Shown here piece after piece: positions 33,063 to 42,100 of a stretch of DNA of 61,574 bases (positions within the stretch are counted from its first letter, which is position 1; each line of letters opens with the position of its first letter). The position numbers and the translations under genes were made by a program. The notes beneath the pieces are model-generated. The model had not been told where the DNA came from. It did no database searches and worked only from the letters and a program-made list of their open reading frames with translations. Source of the stretch: Duganella radicis (GTDB lineage Bacteria > Pseudomonadota > Gammaproteobacteria > Burkholderiales > Burkholderiaceae_D); assembly GCF_009720825.1 (NCBI RefSeq), contig NZ_WNKY01000036.1, positions 1 to 61,574 on the forward strand, written 5' to 3'.

Positions 33063-33577
33063 AGCCCATCTTTCGACGCTTGATACTGTACGGTCTGCTG
33101 TGCGGAACACTGATCTTTTCCTATTCTGTGTTTCGTGCAGAGGGTAGTGCTGCGACTGAGGTTGTGGCGCCAAACGCGAAGAGGCCAGCTATTCGGGAAC
33201 AAGTTGTTGCTGCTGACGATAGCAGCGGAATTTCCCTGGAACGGATGGCCCGGACCTATGTCGCCGCCAATGACGCAAATCCTTTTGCGATGAAGTCATG
33301 GGCAACTGCCGCGCCTGCGGTGGCAAAGCCAGTACCCGCTACAACGCTCGACTCTGCGCCAGTCGCGCCGCCTTTGCCGTACAGCTTTGCAGGCAAGCTG
33401 GATCTGGATGGTGGCGTGTCGGTGATGTACCTGGTGAAGGGGGAGCAGTCCTTTGCGGTCAGCAAGGGCGAGATTTTTGATAATAACTACAGGTTGGAAG
33501 GTATGCAGGACGGTAATTTGGTGATCGTCTATCTTCCCTTGAACAGCAAGCAGCTACTGCCGGTCGGTACTGAATAA
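33059..33577 (+). CDS. PilP/GspC-like linker protein
   Basis: This 172-residue protein has an N-terminal membrane or signal helix (about 8-28) and a flexible Ala/Pro-rich middle (about 75-105). A small beta domain at the end (PYSFAGKLDLDGGVSVMYLVKGEQSFAVSKGEIFDNNYRLEGMQDG) matches the homology region that binds the secretin N-domain in PilP and GspC. It ends 13 bases before the secretin gene. Confidence 0.72.
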   Translation: MKPIFRRLILYGLLCGTLIFSYSVFRAEGSAATEVVAPNAKRPAIREQVVAADDSSGISLERMARTYVAANDANPFAMKSWATAAPAVAKPVPATTLDSAPVAPPLPYSFAGKLDLDGGVSVMYLVKGEQSFAVSKGEIFDNNYRLEGMQDGNLVIVYLPLNSKQLLPVGTE

Positions 33578-33590
33578 AAGCGAGTCAATA

Positions 33591-35843
33591 ATGAAGCGAT
33601 GGGGAGAAGGATTGCAATGGGTGTGTCTGGCATTGCTGTTAAGCGGCTGCGCCGGAGACCGCTATCACAAAGAAGGCATGGACTTGCTCGCGGCGGGGAA
33701 ATCAGAGGAGGGCTTGCGCAAGCTGGAACAGGCTGTCAGGGAGGAGCCGGGCAATGTCGCATTTAAGTCCGATTATTTGAATCGGCGAGCAGAGCAGACG
33801 ACGAGGTTGTTGTCTGCCGCAGATGCGGACTATACGGCGAACAAGCTGGAGAGCGCGGAGGCGCTGTATTTGCAGGTGCAACGACTGGAACCTGCAAATC
33901 AGCGCGCATTGGAGGGCTTGACTTCGATTGAGCGCAGCAGGCGCTATGCGCCGTTGCTTGATCAAGCCAAGGAAAACCTGCGGAAGGGAGAGTTGGAGCG
34001 CGCATTGTCGCAAGTGAAGATGGTCTTGAAAGAAAGTCCTGGCAATGCAAGCGCAATGGACTTAAGACGCAAAATTGAGGAGCAGATACTGAAGTCCCGT
34101 ATCGCCGAGCCGCAGTTTTTTTCTGCCCAGCGTAAACCGATCAATCTGGAGTTCCGTGACGCCAGCCTGAAAATCGTACTTGATGCTTTGGCCCGTTCTA
34201 CCGGCGTGAATTTTGTGCTCGATAAGGACGTTCGGCCAGATTTGCGCACCACCATCTACTTGCGCCAGGCGACGTTGGAGGATGCCATTGAGTTGCTCTT
34301 GCAGACCAATCGGTTAGAGAAAAAGGTTCTGAACAAGAATTCCATCCTGATCTACGCGAACACGCCAGACAAGCTGAAGGAATATCAGGAGCTGATGGTC
34401 AAAGGTTTTTATCTGACCAATGCGGATGCTCGCCAGATTCAGTCTGTGCTGAAAAATCTGTTGAAGGCCAAGGATATCTCTATTGATGAAAAGCTTAATC
34501 TTGTCGTGATTCGCGATACGCCTGAGGCTGTGCGGCTAGCTGAAAAGCTGATTGCCATGCACGACCTTTATGAGCCAGAGGTGATGCTGGAAGTGGAGGT
34601 GCTGGAGGTCCAACGTTCACGGTTGACAGAGCTCGGTGTCCAGTGGCCGAATCAGATGACGCTGACGCCGTTGTCGCGTGGCAGCGTTGCTACGCTGAGT
34701 GACTTGCGTGGCCTGAATTCCGATCGTATCGGCATCACGATTCCTAGCGCTACCGTCAACTTGCGTCGTGAGATTGGCGACGCCAAAATACTCGCCAACC
34801 CGCGCATCCGTGCCCGCAATCGTGAGAAGGCCAAGATCATGATTGGCGATAAAGTCCCGGTCGTGAATATCACGACGACATCTAACGGTGTGTCGTCCGA
34901 GAGCACGCAGTATCTGGATGTCGGCGTGAAGCTGGAAGTGGAATCGAATGTATATCTGCAGGATGAAGTAGCCATCAAGCTGGCGCTTGAAGTGAGTTCT
35001 TTGGTGCGTGAGGTGCGCACGCCTGCCGGATCGCTGGCCTATCAGATAGGTTCGCGTTCTGCATCGACGGTGCTGCGCTTGAAGGATGGTGAAACACAGA
35101 TCCTGGGTGGTTTGATTAACGACGAGGATCGTACGACCGCGAGCCGTGTTCCAGGTGTCGGCGATATACCGATGCTGGGGCGTTTGTTCTCCAGTCAGAA
35201 AGATGACCGGTCAAAGACCGAGATCGTCTTGTCTATTACGCCGCATCTGATTCGCAATATTGAGCGTCCGGATGGATTGGATAGTGAATTCTGGTCGGGT
35301 ACTGAAAATATGATGCGTACCAAGCCGTTACTGGTCGGCGCATCGCTAGCGAGCGATTCCGTTGATATCAATGAACCGGCCCGCGATGTTAGCGGGCAGA
35401 TCGCGGCTGGCGCCAAGACGCCTAGCGCTCTGAGCCTGAACTTGCTGGGACCTGCGCAAGCCAAGGTTGGAGAGGAATTTAAAGTCGCAGTGCGCTTGAA
35501 GTCTGATGGTGGAGTACGTAGCTTGCCATTCCAGCTTGGATACGATCCCTCGCTGTTGCAAGTTGTGTCGATCTCTGAAGGTCCATATTTCAGCCAGCGT
35601 GATGCGCAGACCAGTATGTCCAGTAATGTTGACCAGGCTGGCGGGAAAATATCGGTGAGCGTTGTAAGGTCGGGTACGGATGGCGCTGTTGGCGAAGATA
35701 ACGCCGTAGTCCTGACGATGCGTGCGCTGTCAGCGCGGCAGCCGGCGGAAATTAAGTGGCTGATGAGCGCTCCGGTGGTAATGGGAGGTAAGCAGATCAC
35801 CCCATCGGCACCGCAGCCGCTATCCATCACGGTTGTTAACTAA
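33591..35843 (+). CDS. Secretin (GspD/MshL-like) lipoprotein with TPR-like N-terminus and C-terminal cohesin-type domain
   Basis: The 750 residues open with a lipoprotein signal (LLLSGC, Cys near residue 20). Residues ~25-170 are TPR-like helices; 180-380 hold secretin N-domains (INLEFRDASLKIVLDALARSTGVNFV, GFYLTNADARQIQSVLKNLL); 385-560 is the secretin core (LANPRIRARNREKAKIMIGDKVPV ... LKDGETQILGGLI, VPGVGDIPMLGRLF). After ~610 a beta domain (AKVGEEFKVAVRLKSDGGVRSLPFQLGYDPSLLQVV) resembles cohesin modules. It would form the outer-membrane pore of the machine. The cohesin-like tail is unusual for ordinary GspD and may hold a substrate or partner. Confidence 0.88.
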   Translation: MKRWGEGLQWVCLALLLSGCAGDRYHKEGMDLLAAGKSEEGLRKLEQAVREEPGNVAFKSDYLNRRAEQTTRLLSAADADYTANKLESAEALYLQVQRLEPANQRALEGLTSIERSRRYAPLLDQAKENLRKGELERALSQVKMVLKESPGNASAMDLRRKIEEQILKSRIAEPQFFSAQRKPINLEFRDASLKIVLDALARSTGVNFVLDKDVRPDLRTTIYLRQATLEDAIELLLQTNRLEKKVLNKNSILIYANTPDKLKEYQELMVKGFYLTNADARQIQSVLKNLLKAKDISIDEKLNLVVIRDTPEAVRLAEKLIAMHDLYEPEVMLEVEVLEVQRSRLTELGVQWPNQMTLTPLSRGSVATLSDLRGLNSDRIGITIPSATVNLRREIGDAKILANPRIRARNREKAKIMIGDKVPVVNITTTSNGVSSESTQYLDVGVKLEVESNVYLQDEVAIKLALEVSSLVREVRTPAGSLAYQIGSRSASTVLRLKDGETQILGGLINDEDRTTASRVPGVGDIPMLGRLFSSQKDDRSKTEIVLSITPHLIRNIERPDGLDSEFWSGTENMMRTKPLLVGASLASDSVDINEPARDVSGQIAAGAKTPSALSLNLLGPAQAKVGEEFKVAVRLKSDGGVRSLPFQLGYDPSLLQVVSISEGPYFSQRDAQTSMSSNVDQAGGKISVSVVRSGTDGAVGEDNAVVLTMRALSARQPAEIKWLMSAPVVMGGKQITPSAPQPLSITVVN

Positions 35844-36347
35844 ATGATCGGACAGCGTATGGCGCGCGGCGTTTCGCGTTCGGCCGCCGGCTTCACCATC
35901 GTGGAGTTGCTGGTCACCGTGGTGATCGTCGGCATATTGTCGAGTGTGGCTTTTCCCATGGTTGAGTTGACGCTGCAACGGAATAAGGAGCAGGAACTGC
36001 GTCGAGACTTGCTTGAGTTGCGCGAAGCATTAGATGCGTACAAAAAAGCTGCGGACCAGGGGCGCATTGCAGTGGCTGCCGGCGAATCCGGCTATCCTCG
36101 CAGCCTGGAAGTGCTGGTCGATGGCGTGATCGATGCCAGAAGTCCAGTTGGCGATCGCATTTATTTTCTCAGACGGATTCCCCGCGATCCCTTTGCCACA
36201 GATACGACCACGCCTCCTTCATCGACTTGGGGGAAACGCAGCTACGCCTCTACGGCGGAAAACCCTAAAGAAGGCAACGATGTGTATGACGTTTATTCGC
36301 TGGAACCTGGTAATGGACTAAACGATGTTCCTTACCGTCAGTGGTGA
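35844..36347 (+). CDS. Type II pseudopilin (GspG-like)
   Basis: This 167-residue prepilin has a type III signal: a basic leader ending SAAG, then FTIVELLVTVVIVGIL with Glu at +5 for prepilin peptidase processing and assembly. Downstream, YPRSLEVLVDGV, LRRIPRDPF and YDVYSLEPG match the globular part of GspG-type major pseudopilins. It starts directly at the secretin stop. No prepilin peptidase is encoded in the window. Confidence 0.85.
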   Translation: MIGQRMARGVSRSAAGFTIVELLVTVVIVGILSSVAFPMVELTLQRNKEQELRRDLLELREALDAYKKAADQGRIAVAAGESGYPRSLEVLVDGVIDARSPVGDRIYFLRRIPRDPFATDTTTPPSSTWGKRSYASTAENPKEGNDVYDVYSLEPGNGLNDVPYRQW

Positions 36348-36357
36348 AGGGGAGCCA

Positions 36358-36732
36358 ATGAAGCGACAGACGGGATTTACCTTGATCGAGTTATTGGTCG
36401 TGATGGCGATCATCGCCTCACTGCTGTCAATTGCTGTTCCGCGCTATATCGGCAATGTCGATCGAGCGAAAGAAGCAGTACTCAAGGAAAACCTTACTAC
36501 GCTCCGGGATGTCATCGACAAGCATTATTCCGATACCGGAAAGTATCCGGCGGCCTTGGATGATTTGATCAAGCGTCGTTATCTCAGAAAAATTCCGGTT
36601 GATCCTTTCACGGAAAGCAACCACACATGGACGGTGACACCGCCGAATGATCCGGAGAAGGGGGCTGTTTTCGATGTGCATAGCGGTGCCACAGGCGTGG
36701 CGAGCGATGGCACGGCGTTGAGAGATCTGTGA
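36358..36732 (+). CDS. Type II pseudopilin (GspG-like, second copy)
   Basis: This 124-residue prepilin begins with a very short leader (MKRQTG) before FTLIELLVVMAIIASLLSIAVP, with Glu at +5. KYPAALDDLIKRRYLRKIPVDPF and VFDVHSGA are GspG-type features. GGAG precedes the ATG at 36358; an upstream in-frame ATG at 36325 would overlap the preceding gene and spoil the leader. Likely a tandem duplication of the pseudopilin gene followed by divergence. Confidence 0.87.
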   Translation: MKRQTGFTLIELLVVMAIIASLLSIAVPRYIGNVDRAKEAVLKENLTTLRDVIDKHYSDTGKYPAALDDLIKRRYLRKIPVDPFTESNHTWTVTPPNDPEKGAVFDVHSGATGVASDGTALRDL

Positions 36733-36733
36733 C

Positions 36734-37225
36734 ATGGCGAGCGTGAAAAAGCGACATCAGAGCGGCTTTACTTACATGGCGCTGCTGTTTTTTGTTGCGA
36801 TCATGGGAGTTACTCTGGCGGCGACGGGGCAGTTGTGGTCAACAGCGCAGCAAAGAATCAAGGAGCGGGAACTGCTTTATATTGGCGGCGAGTTCCAGCG
36901 GGCGATCGGTGCTTATTACGAGCGTACGCCTGGAGCGATCAAGCGATTTCCGACGCAATTGGATGATTTACTAACCGACAGACGTATGGCGGGGACTGTA
37001 CATCATCTACGACGTATCTATCTGGATCCCATGACATTGTCAGCAGATTGGGGATTGGTGCAGGCGCCTGACGGCGGCATCATGGGGGTGTACAGCCACT
37101 CAACCTCCACGCCTGTCAAAACCGGCAATTTTGCGGATGAGCAGGCGGGGTTTGATGCTGCTGAGAGTTACGCCGACTGGCGCTTTATTTATGTCCCGGC
37201 GAAAGAAGCAGTGCCGGGACGATGA
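36734..37225 (+). CDS. Divergent pseudopilin lacking Glu+5
   Basis: This 163-residue protein has a prepilin-like leader (basic, ending QSG) and FTYMALLFFVAIMGVTLAA, but position +5 is Ala instead of Glu. In known pseudopili the subunit without Glu5 is the tip subunit (GspK). The remainder (FPTQLDDLLTDRR, LRRIYLDPMT) is still GspG-like. It closes the operon; its stop lies three bases from the oppositely oriented trhO stop. Confidence 0.8.
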   Translation: MASVKKRHQSGFTYMALLFFVAIMGVTLAATGQLWSTAQQRIKERELLYIGGEFQRAIGAYYERTPGAIKRFPTQLDDLLTDRRMAGTVHHLRRIYLDPMTLSADWGLVQAPDGGIMGVYSHSTSTPVKTGNFADEQAGFDAAESYADWRFIYVPAKEAVPGR

Positions 37226-37228
37226 AAA

Positions 37229-38119
37229 TTAGCCGGCGTTTTTCTTGTCGTAGCAATGCGGGCAAGACTTCCCATACACATACTCCGGCGACAGTTGCTG
37301 GCGCGGGGTGACTACGGCGCGGCAGTTGAAGCATTGGGCGGTTTCGGTCGGCTCCAGTTTCGGGTTCAGCGCGGTACGGTAGTCGAACACGAAACAGTCG
37401 CCGGTGTAGTGGTCGCCGCCGACTTCCTCGAAGTATTTCAGGATGCCGCCTTCCAGTTGGTAGACGTTGTCGTAGCCGATGTTCTGCATGTGGATGGCGG
37501 CTTTTTCGCAGCGGATGCCGCCGGTGCAGAAGGTCACCACGGTCTTGCCTTCGAAGTCGGCCTTATGGGCGGCGATCACGTCCGGGAATTCGGTGAACTT
37601 CTTGATGCGGTAATCGACCGTGTTGTTGAAGGTCCCGACGTCCACTTCGAAATCGTTGCGGGTGTCGACCATGACCACCGGCTTGCCGTTGTCGTCGACG
37701 CCGTTGTCCAGCCAGCGTTTCAGCGTGTGGGCCTCGACGAACGGCGCGCGGCCTTCTTCCGGCTTGATCAGCGGCATGCGCATGGTGATGATTTCTTTTT
37801 TGATCTTGACCAGCATGCGCTTGTGCGATTGCTCGGCCGATAAGCTTTCCTTCACTTCCAAGTCGGCGAAGCGGGCGTCGCTGCGCACCCAGGCCAGGAA
37901 TTCGTCGATATGGCCGCGCGGGCCGGACAGGAACATATTGATGCCTTCCGGGGTCAGCAGGATGGTGCCTTTCAGGCCCAGGCGCTGGCAGATGTCCTGG
38001 TACTGCGGGCGCATCGCTTCGGTGTTATCGAAGGTGACGAATTTGTAGGCGGCGATGTTGACGTGCTGGGTTGCAGCGCCAGCATGCGCTTCAGCTTGTA
38101 AAGCGGTATTAGCTTGCAT
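37229..38119 (-). CDS. trhO: tRNA uridine(34) hydroxylase TrhO (rhodanese family)
   Basis: This enzyme makes 5-hydroxyuridine at the tRNA wobble position in an oxygen-dependent reaction. The 296 residues comprise an N-terminal acylphosphatase-like part (about 18-110: YKFVTFDNTEAMRPQYQDICQRLGLKGTILLTPEGINMFLSG), the rhodanese domain with catalytic Cys in CTGGIRCEKAA, and a Cys-rich C-terminus (CFNC, CPHC). The frame extends to 38176, but a TATAAT box at 38158-38153 lies inside that extension, so the ATG at 38119 was chosen. The 3' half is nearly identical to a fragment at 19992-20465. Confidence 0.92.
   Translation of the reverse strand: MQANTALQAEAHAGAATQHVNIAAYKFVTFDNTEAMRPQYQDICQRLGLKGTILLTPEGINMFLSGPRGHIDEFLAWVRSDARFADLEVKESLSAEQSHKRMLVKIKKEIITMRMPLIKPEEGRAPFVEAHTLKRWLDNGVDDNGKPVVMVDTRNDFEVDVGTFNNTVDYRIKKFTEFPDVIAAHKADFEGKTVVTFCTGGIRCEKAAIHMQNIGYDNVYQLEGGILKYFEEVGGDHYTGDCFVFDYRTALNPKLEPTETAQCFNCRAVVTPRQQLSPEYVYGKSCPHCYDKKNAG
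37244..37717 (-). repeat. Direct repeat copy 2 (trhO 3' region)
   Basis: Same orientation as 19992-20465, offset 17252, 469/474 identical. The two copies bracket the SpvB/RHS and secretion genes. Confidence 0.95.
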
Positions 38120-38152
38120 GATGGTGTGGGGATCAAAAAAGGGAAAGGCGAC

Positions 38153-38158
38153 ATTATA
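38153..38158 (-). promoter_or_regulatory. -10 element (TATAAT) of trhO
   Basis: Perfect TATAAT on the minus strand, 34 bases before the chosen trhO start. No strong -35 at 17 bases. Confidence 0.45.
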
Positions 38159-38239
38159 CGCGCGATTGCCGGGCAAGTCCTAATTTTGCCTAAAATTTGA
38201 GCAGGGTGACGAATTTGACTGAACTCTGCCGCCGTTCAG

Positions 38240-38656
38240 ATGTCTAATCAGAAAAGCGACTGGAGGGAGCGCATCATGCGGACGGCGTTTGATAAATTTT
38301 CCTACCTCATTGGACTTTTCCTGCGTCAGCAATTATCTGCTCAGGAATTTAGCGGCACGTTCATCAACCAATTTTTGGATGAGAAAGAACCACTGCCCGA
38401 GCCGCTCTTTCTATTACTCGATGAGCTTTTTGGTGATGCCGATTCTTTTACAACCGACCAGGGATTATTGGCCGAAAATCCAGGCTTTTATTTAGACGAA
38501 AAAGGGTTGGAAGCCAAGACAAGAGATATTTTGCGTCGGATGCAGATGTGGCATACCCGCTCGCAAGACGCGGTTGAAGCAATGAGGCAGTTTGAAAAGA
38601 TTGAGGGGGTGGAAGAGCAGCAAATTCTCGATTGGATAGCAGAGGGGAGAACATGA
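38240..38656 (+). CDS. Colicin-D-immunity-like protein with antitoxin-like tail
   Basis: This is a 138-residue acidic soluble protein. The first ~107 residues follow the colicin D immunity pattern: an amphipathic helix (DKFSYLIGLFLRQQLSAQEFSGTFI), LDELFGDADSFTTD, and FYLDEKGLEAKTRDILRRM matching YEIDDNGLKVEVRSILEKF of ImmD as I recall it. The last ~30 residues (AVEAMRQFEKIEGVEEQQILDWIAEGRT) look like the C-terminal toxin-binding end of small antitoxins. Its stop overlaps the PIN-domain gene start (ATGA). It is thus either an orphan immunity protein fused to, or recruited as, the antitoxin of the PIN toxin. Confidence 0.6.
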   Translation: MSNQKSDWRERIMRTAFDKFSYLIGLFLRQQLSAQEFSGTFINQFLDEKEPLPEPLFLLLDELFGDADSFTTDQGLLAENPGFYLDEKGLEAKTRDILRRMQMWHTRSQDAVEAMRQFEKIEGVEEQQILDWIAEGRT

Positions 38657-39072
38657 GTTTGGTTCTTGATGCATCCATGACGCTCTCCTGGATATTTAAA
38701 CGTGCCGATCCGGCAGAAAGGGCTTGTGCCGATAGAGCTTTACTGTCGATGCCGGGGACGCCGGTAGTTGTGCCGCCACTTTGGTATTTGGAGGTCGCCA
38801 ATGGTTTGCTCGTTGGAGAGCGTCGTCGTGTCGTGACAGAGGGGGAGAGTACGCATTTCTTGCGGCTATTGGCCCAACTCTCGATCAGCATAGATAGTGC
38901 CCTTGCTGCCACCCATCATGGTGAGGTGATTACCTTGGCGCGCCAGCATGACCTCACAGCTTATGATGCTTGTTACCTTGAGCTTGCGTTGCGCCTGGGG
39001 GCTGCACTCGCTAGTTTTGATGGCAAACTCATTAAGGCCGCGCAGGCGGCTGGCGGGTTGGTATTTACATAG
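38653..39072 (+). CDS. PIN-domain ribonuclease toxin (VapC-like)
   Basis: This 139-residue protein has the PIN fold acidic set: Asp in LVLDASMTLSWIF, Glu in WYLEVANGLL, Asp in LTAYDACYLELAL and Asp in ASFDGKL. The expected action is metal-dependent RNA cleavage. GGGGAGA precedes the ATG at 38653; an in-frame ATG at 38632 lies inside the upstream gene. The overlap with that gene is the usual antitoxin-toxin arrangement. Confidence 0.85.
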   Translation: MSLVLDASMTLSWIFKRADPAERACADRALLSMPGTPVVVPPLWYLEVANGLLVGERRRVVTEGESTHFLRLLAQLSISIDSALAATHHGEVITLARQHDLTAYDACYLELALRLGAALASFDGKLIKAAQAAGGLVFT

Positions 39073-39130
39073 TCCTGCGAACCCATGCGCGGTAAAATAG
39101 GGGGTTATCGAACCTGTATTGAACCCACCT

Positions 39131-42100
39131 ATGAACATGGTAGCAAACGAACAAGAAATGCGCGGCGCTGCAATTGTCCCTGCGGGACCGTCTTTCGTCC
39201 ATTTGCGGGTGCACTCGGAATATTCCATCGTCGACGGCCTGGTGCGGATCGACGATCTGGTCAAGCAGGCAGCCAAGGATCAGCAGGGCGCGCTGGCGGT
39301 CACCGACCTGGCCAATATGTTCGGCATGGTGAAGTTCTACAAGTCGGCGCGCGGCAAGGGCATCAAGCCGGTGGTCGGCGTCGATTGCTGGATCACCAAC
39401 GATGAAAACCGCGACAAGCCGTCGCGCCTGATGTTGTTCGCCAAGAACCGCATGGGTTACCTCCAGCTGTGCGAGCTGCTGTCGCAAGCCTGGCTGACCA
39501 ATCAATACAAGGGCCGCGCGGAAATCCGCACCGAGTGGCTGCAAGAACTCACCTCCAAAACCTACGCGCTGCTGCCCGACGATAATCCGGCCAACGGCTT
39601 GATCGCCCTGTCCGGCGCGCACTTCGGCGACGTCGGCATGGCCATCGAAAACGGCAACCCGGCGCTGGCCGAAGCCAACGCCCGCAAGTGGGCGCAGATT
39701 TTCCCCGGCCATTTCTACATCGAGATCCAGCGCGCCGGCCAGCCGAACCAGGAGATGCAGGTGCGCCATTCCGTCTCGCTGGCGTCCAGGCTGGGCCTGC
39801 CGGTGGTGGCCACCCATCCGGTGCAGTTCATCTCGCAGGAAGAATTCATTGCCCACGAGGCGCGCGTGTGTATCGCCGAGGGCGAGATGCTGGCCAACGC
39901 CAAGCGCGTCAAGCGCTTCAACGAGCAGATGCGCTTCCTGACGCAGAAGGAGATGGGCGAGCTATTTCACGATCTGCCGGCCGCGCTGCAAAACTCGGTG
40001 GAGATCGCCAAGCGCTGCAATCTAACGCTGACGCTGGGCAAGCCGCAGCTGCCGAACTTCCCCACCCCCGGCATGACCATCGACGAGTTCCTGGTCGCCG
40101 AAACCAAGAAGGGTCTGGAAGAACGCCTGATCCAGCTGTACCCGGATCCGGTCAAGCGCGAAGCCAACCGCAAGCGCTACGAGGACCGTCTGGAGTTCGA
40201 GAACAACACCATCATCAAGATGAAGTTCCCGGGCTACTTCCTGATCGTGGCGGAGTTTATCCAGTGGGGCAAGAACAATGGCGTGCCGATCGGTCCGGGC
40301 CGTGGCTCGGGCGCGGGTTCGCTGGTGGCGTACGCGCTGAAGATCACCGACCTCGATCCGCTGAAATACAACCTGCTGTTCGAACGTTTCCTGAATCCCG
40401 AGCGCGTATCGATGCCCGACTTCGATATTGACTTCTGCCAGGAGAAGCGAGAGCTGGTGATCCAGCACGTGAAGGATTTGTACGGCCGCGACGCGGTGTC
40501 GCAGATCGCCACCTTCGGTACCATGGCGGCCAAGGGCGCGATCCGCGACGTCGGCCGCGTGATGGACTTCGGCTACAACTTCTGCGACGGCGTCTCCAAG
40601 CTGATTCCGTTCAAGCCGGGCAAGCCGGTGTCGATCGCCGAGGCCATCGAAGAAGAACCGATGCTGAAGGAACGCCAGCAAAACGAGGAAGAGGTGGCGC
40701 AACTGCTCGATCTGGCGCAGCAGGTGGAGGGCATTACCCGTAACATCGGCATGCACGCCGGTGGCGTGCTGATCGCGCCGGGCAAGCTGACCGACTTCTG
40801 TCCGCTGTACACCCAGTCCGGCGATTCCGGCGTGGTGTCGCAGTACGACAAGGACGACGTCGAAGCCGTCGGCCTGGTGAAGTTCGACTTCCTGGGGCTG
40901 ACCACGCTGACCATTCTCGACCGCGCGGTGCGCTACATCAAGGCGCTCGATCCGGAAGAAAAAGACTTCGACTTGGCCAAGCTGCCGCTGACCGACCGTC
41001 CTTCGTATGAGTTGCTGACCAAGGCCAAAACCGTGGCCGTGTTCCAGCTGGAGTCGCGCGGCATGCAGGGTATGTTGAAAGACGCGCGTCCCGACCGCTT
41101 CGAGGACATTATCGCGCTGGTGGCGTTGTACCGTCCGGGCCCGATGGACCTGATTCCGGACTTCTGCAAGCGCAAGCACGGCGAGAAATTCGATTATCCC
41201 GATCCGCGCACCGAATCGATTCTGTCCGAAACCTACGGCATCATGGTGTATCAGGAGCAGGTGATGCAGATGGCGCAGATAGTCGGCGGCTACTCGCTGG
41301 GCGGCGCCGACATGCTGCGCCGCGCGATGGGTAAGAAGAAAGCCGAGGAGATGGCCGAGCACCGCGCCATCTTCCGCGCCGGCGCCGCCAAGGACGGCCT
41401 GTCGGAAGAAAAGGCCGACGAGATTTTCGACTTGATGGAAAAGTTCGCCGGCTACGGCTTCAACAAGTCGCACGCCGCCGCCTATGCGCTGCTGTCGTAT
41501 CACACCGCGTATCTGAAGGCGCACCATCCGGCCGCGTTCATGGCAGCCAATATGTCGCTGGCCATGGAAGACACCGAGAAGGTGAAGATCCTGGTCGAGG
41601 ATGCGATCGACATCTGCGGCCTGACCATCCTGCCGCCGGACATCAACAAGTCGGAATTCCGCTTCGTGCCGGATGGCCCGCCGCCTTCGGTCACCGGCAA
41701 GAAGGTGACGCAGATCCGCTACGGTCTGGGCGCGTGCAAGGGCGCGGGCCAGAATGCGATCGAGGCCATCATCGCCGCGCGCGAGGCCGACGGTCCGTTC
41801 ACCAGCCTGTTCGATTTCTGCAAGCGCGTGGACAAGAAGCAGATCAACCGCCGCACGATAGAATCGCTGATCCGCGCCGGCGCCTTCGACTGCCTCGGCG
41901 TCGACCGCGCCGTGCTGCTGGCGTCGGTCGGCTTCGCGATGGAATATGCCGACCAGCAGGCCAAGTCGGCCAACCAGGTCAGCCTGTTTGGCGGCGACGA
42001 CAGCGATCTCGAGCCGCCACCGGACTATGTGAAGGCCGCGCCGTTCACCGACCGCCAGAAGCTGGCGGAAGAGAAGATCGCGCTGGGCTTCTACCTGTCC

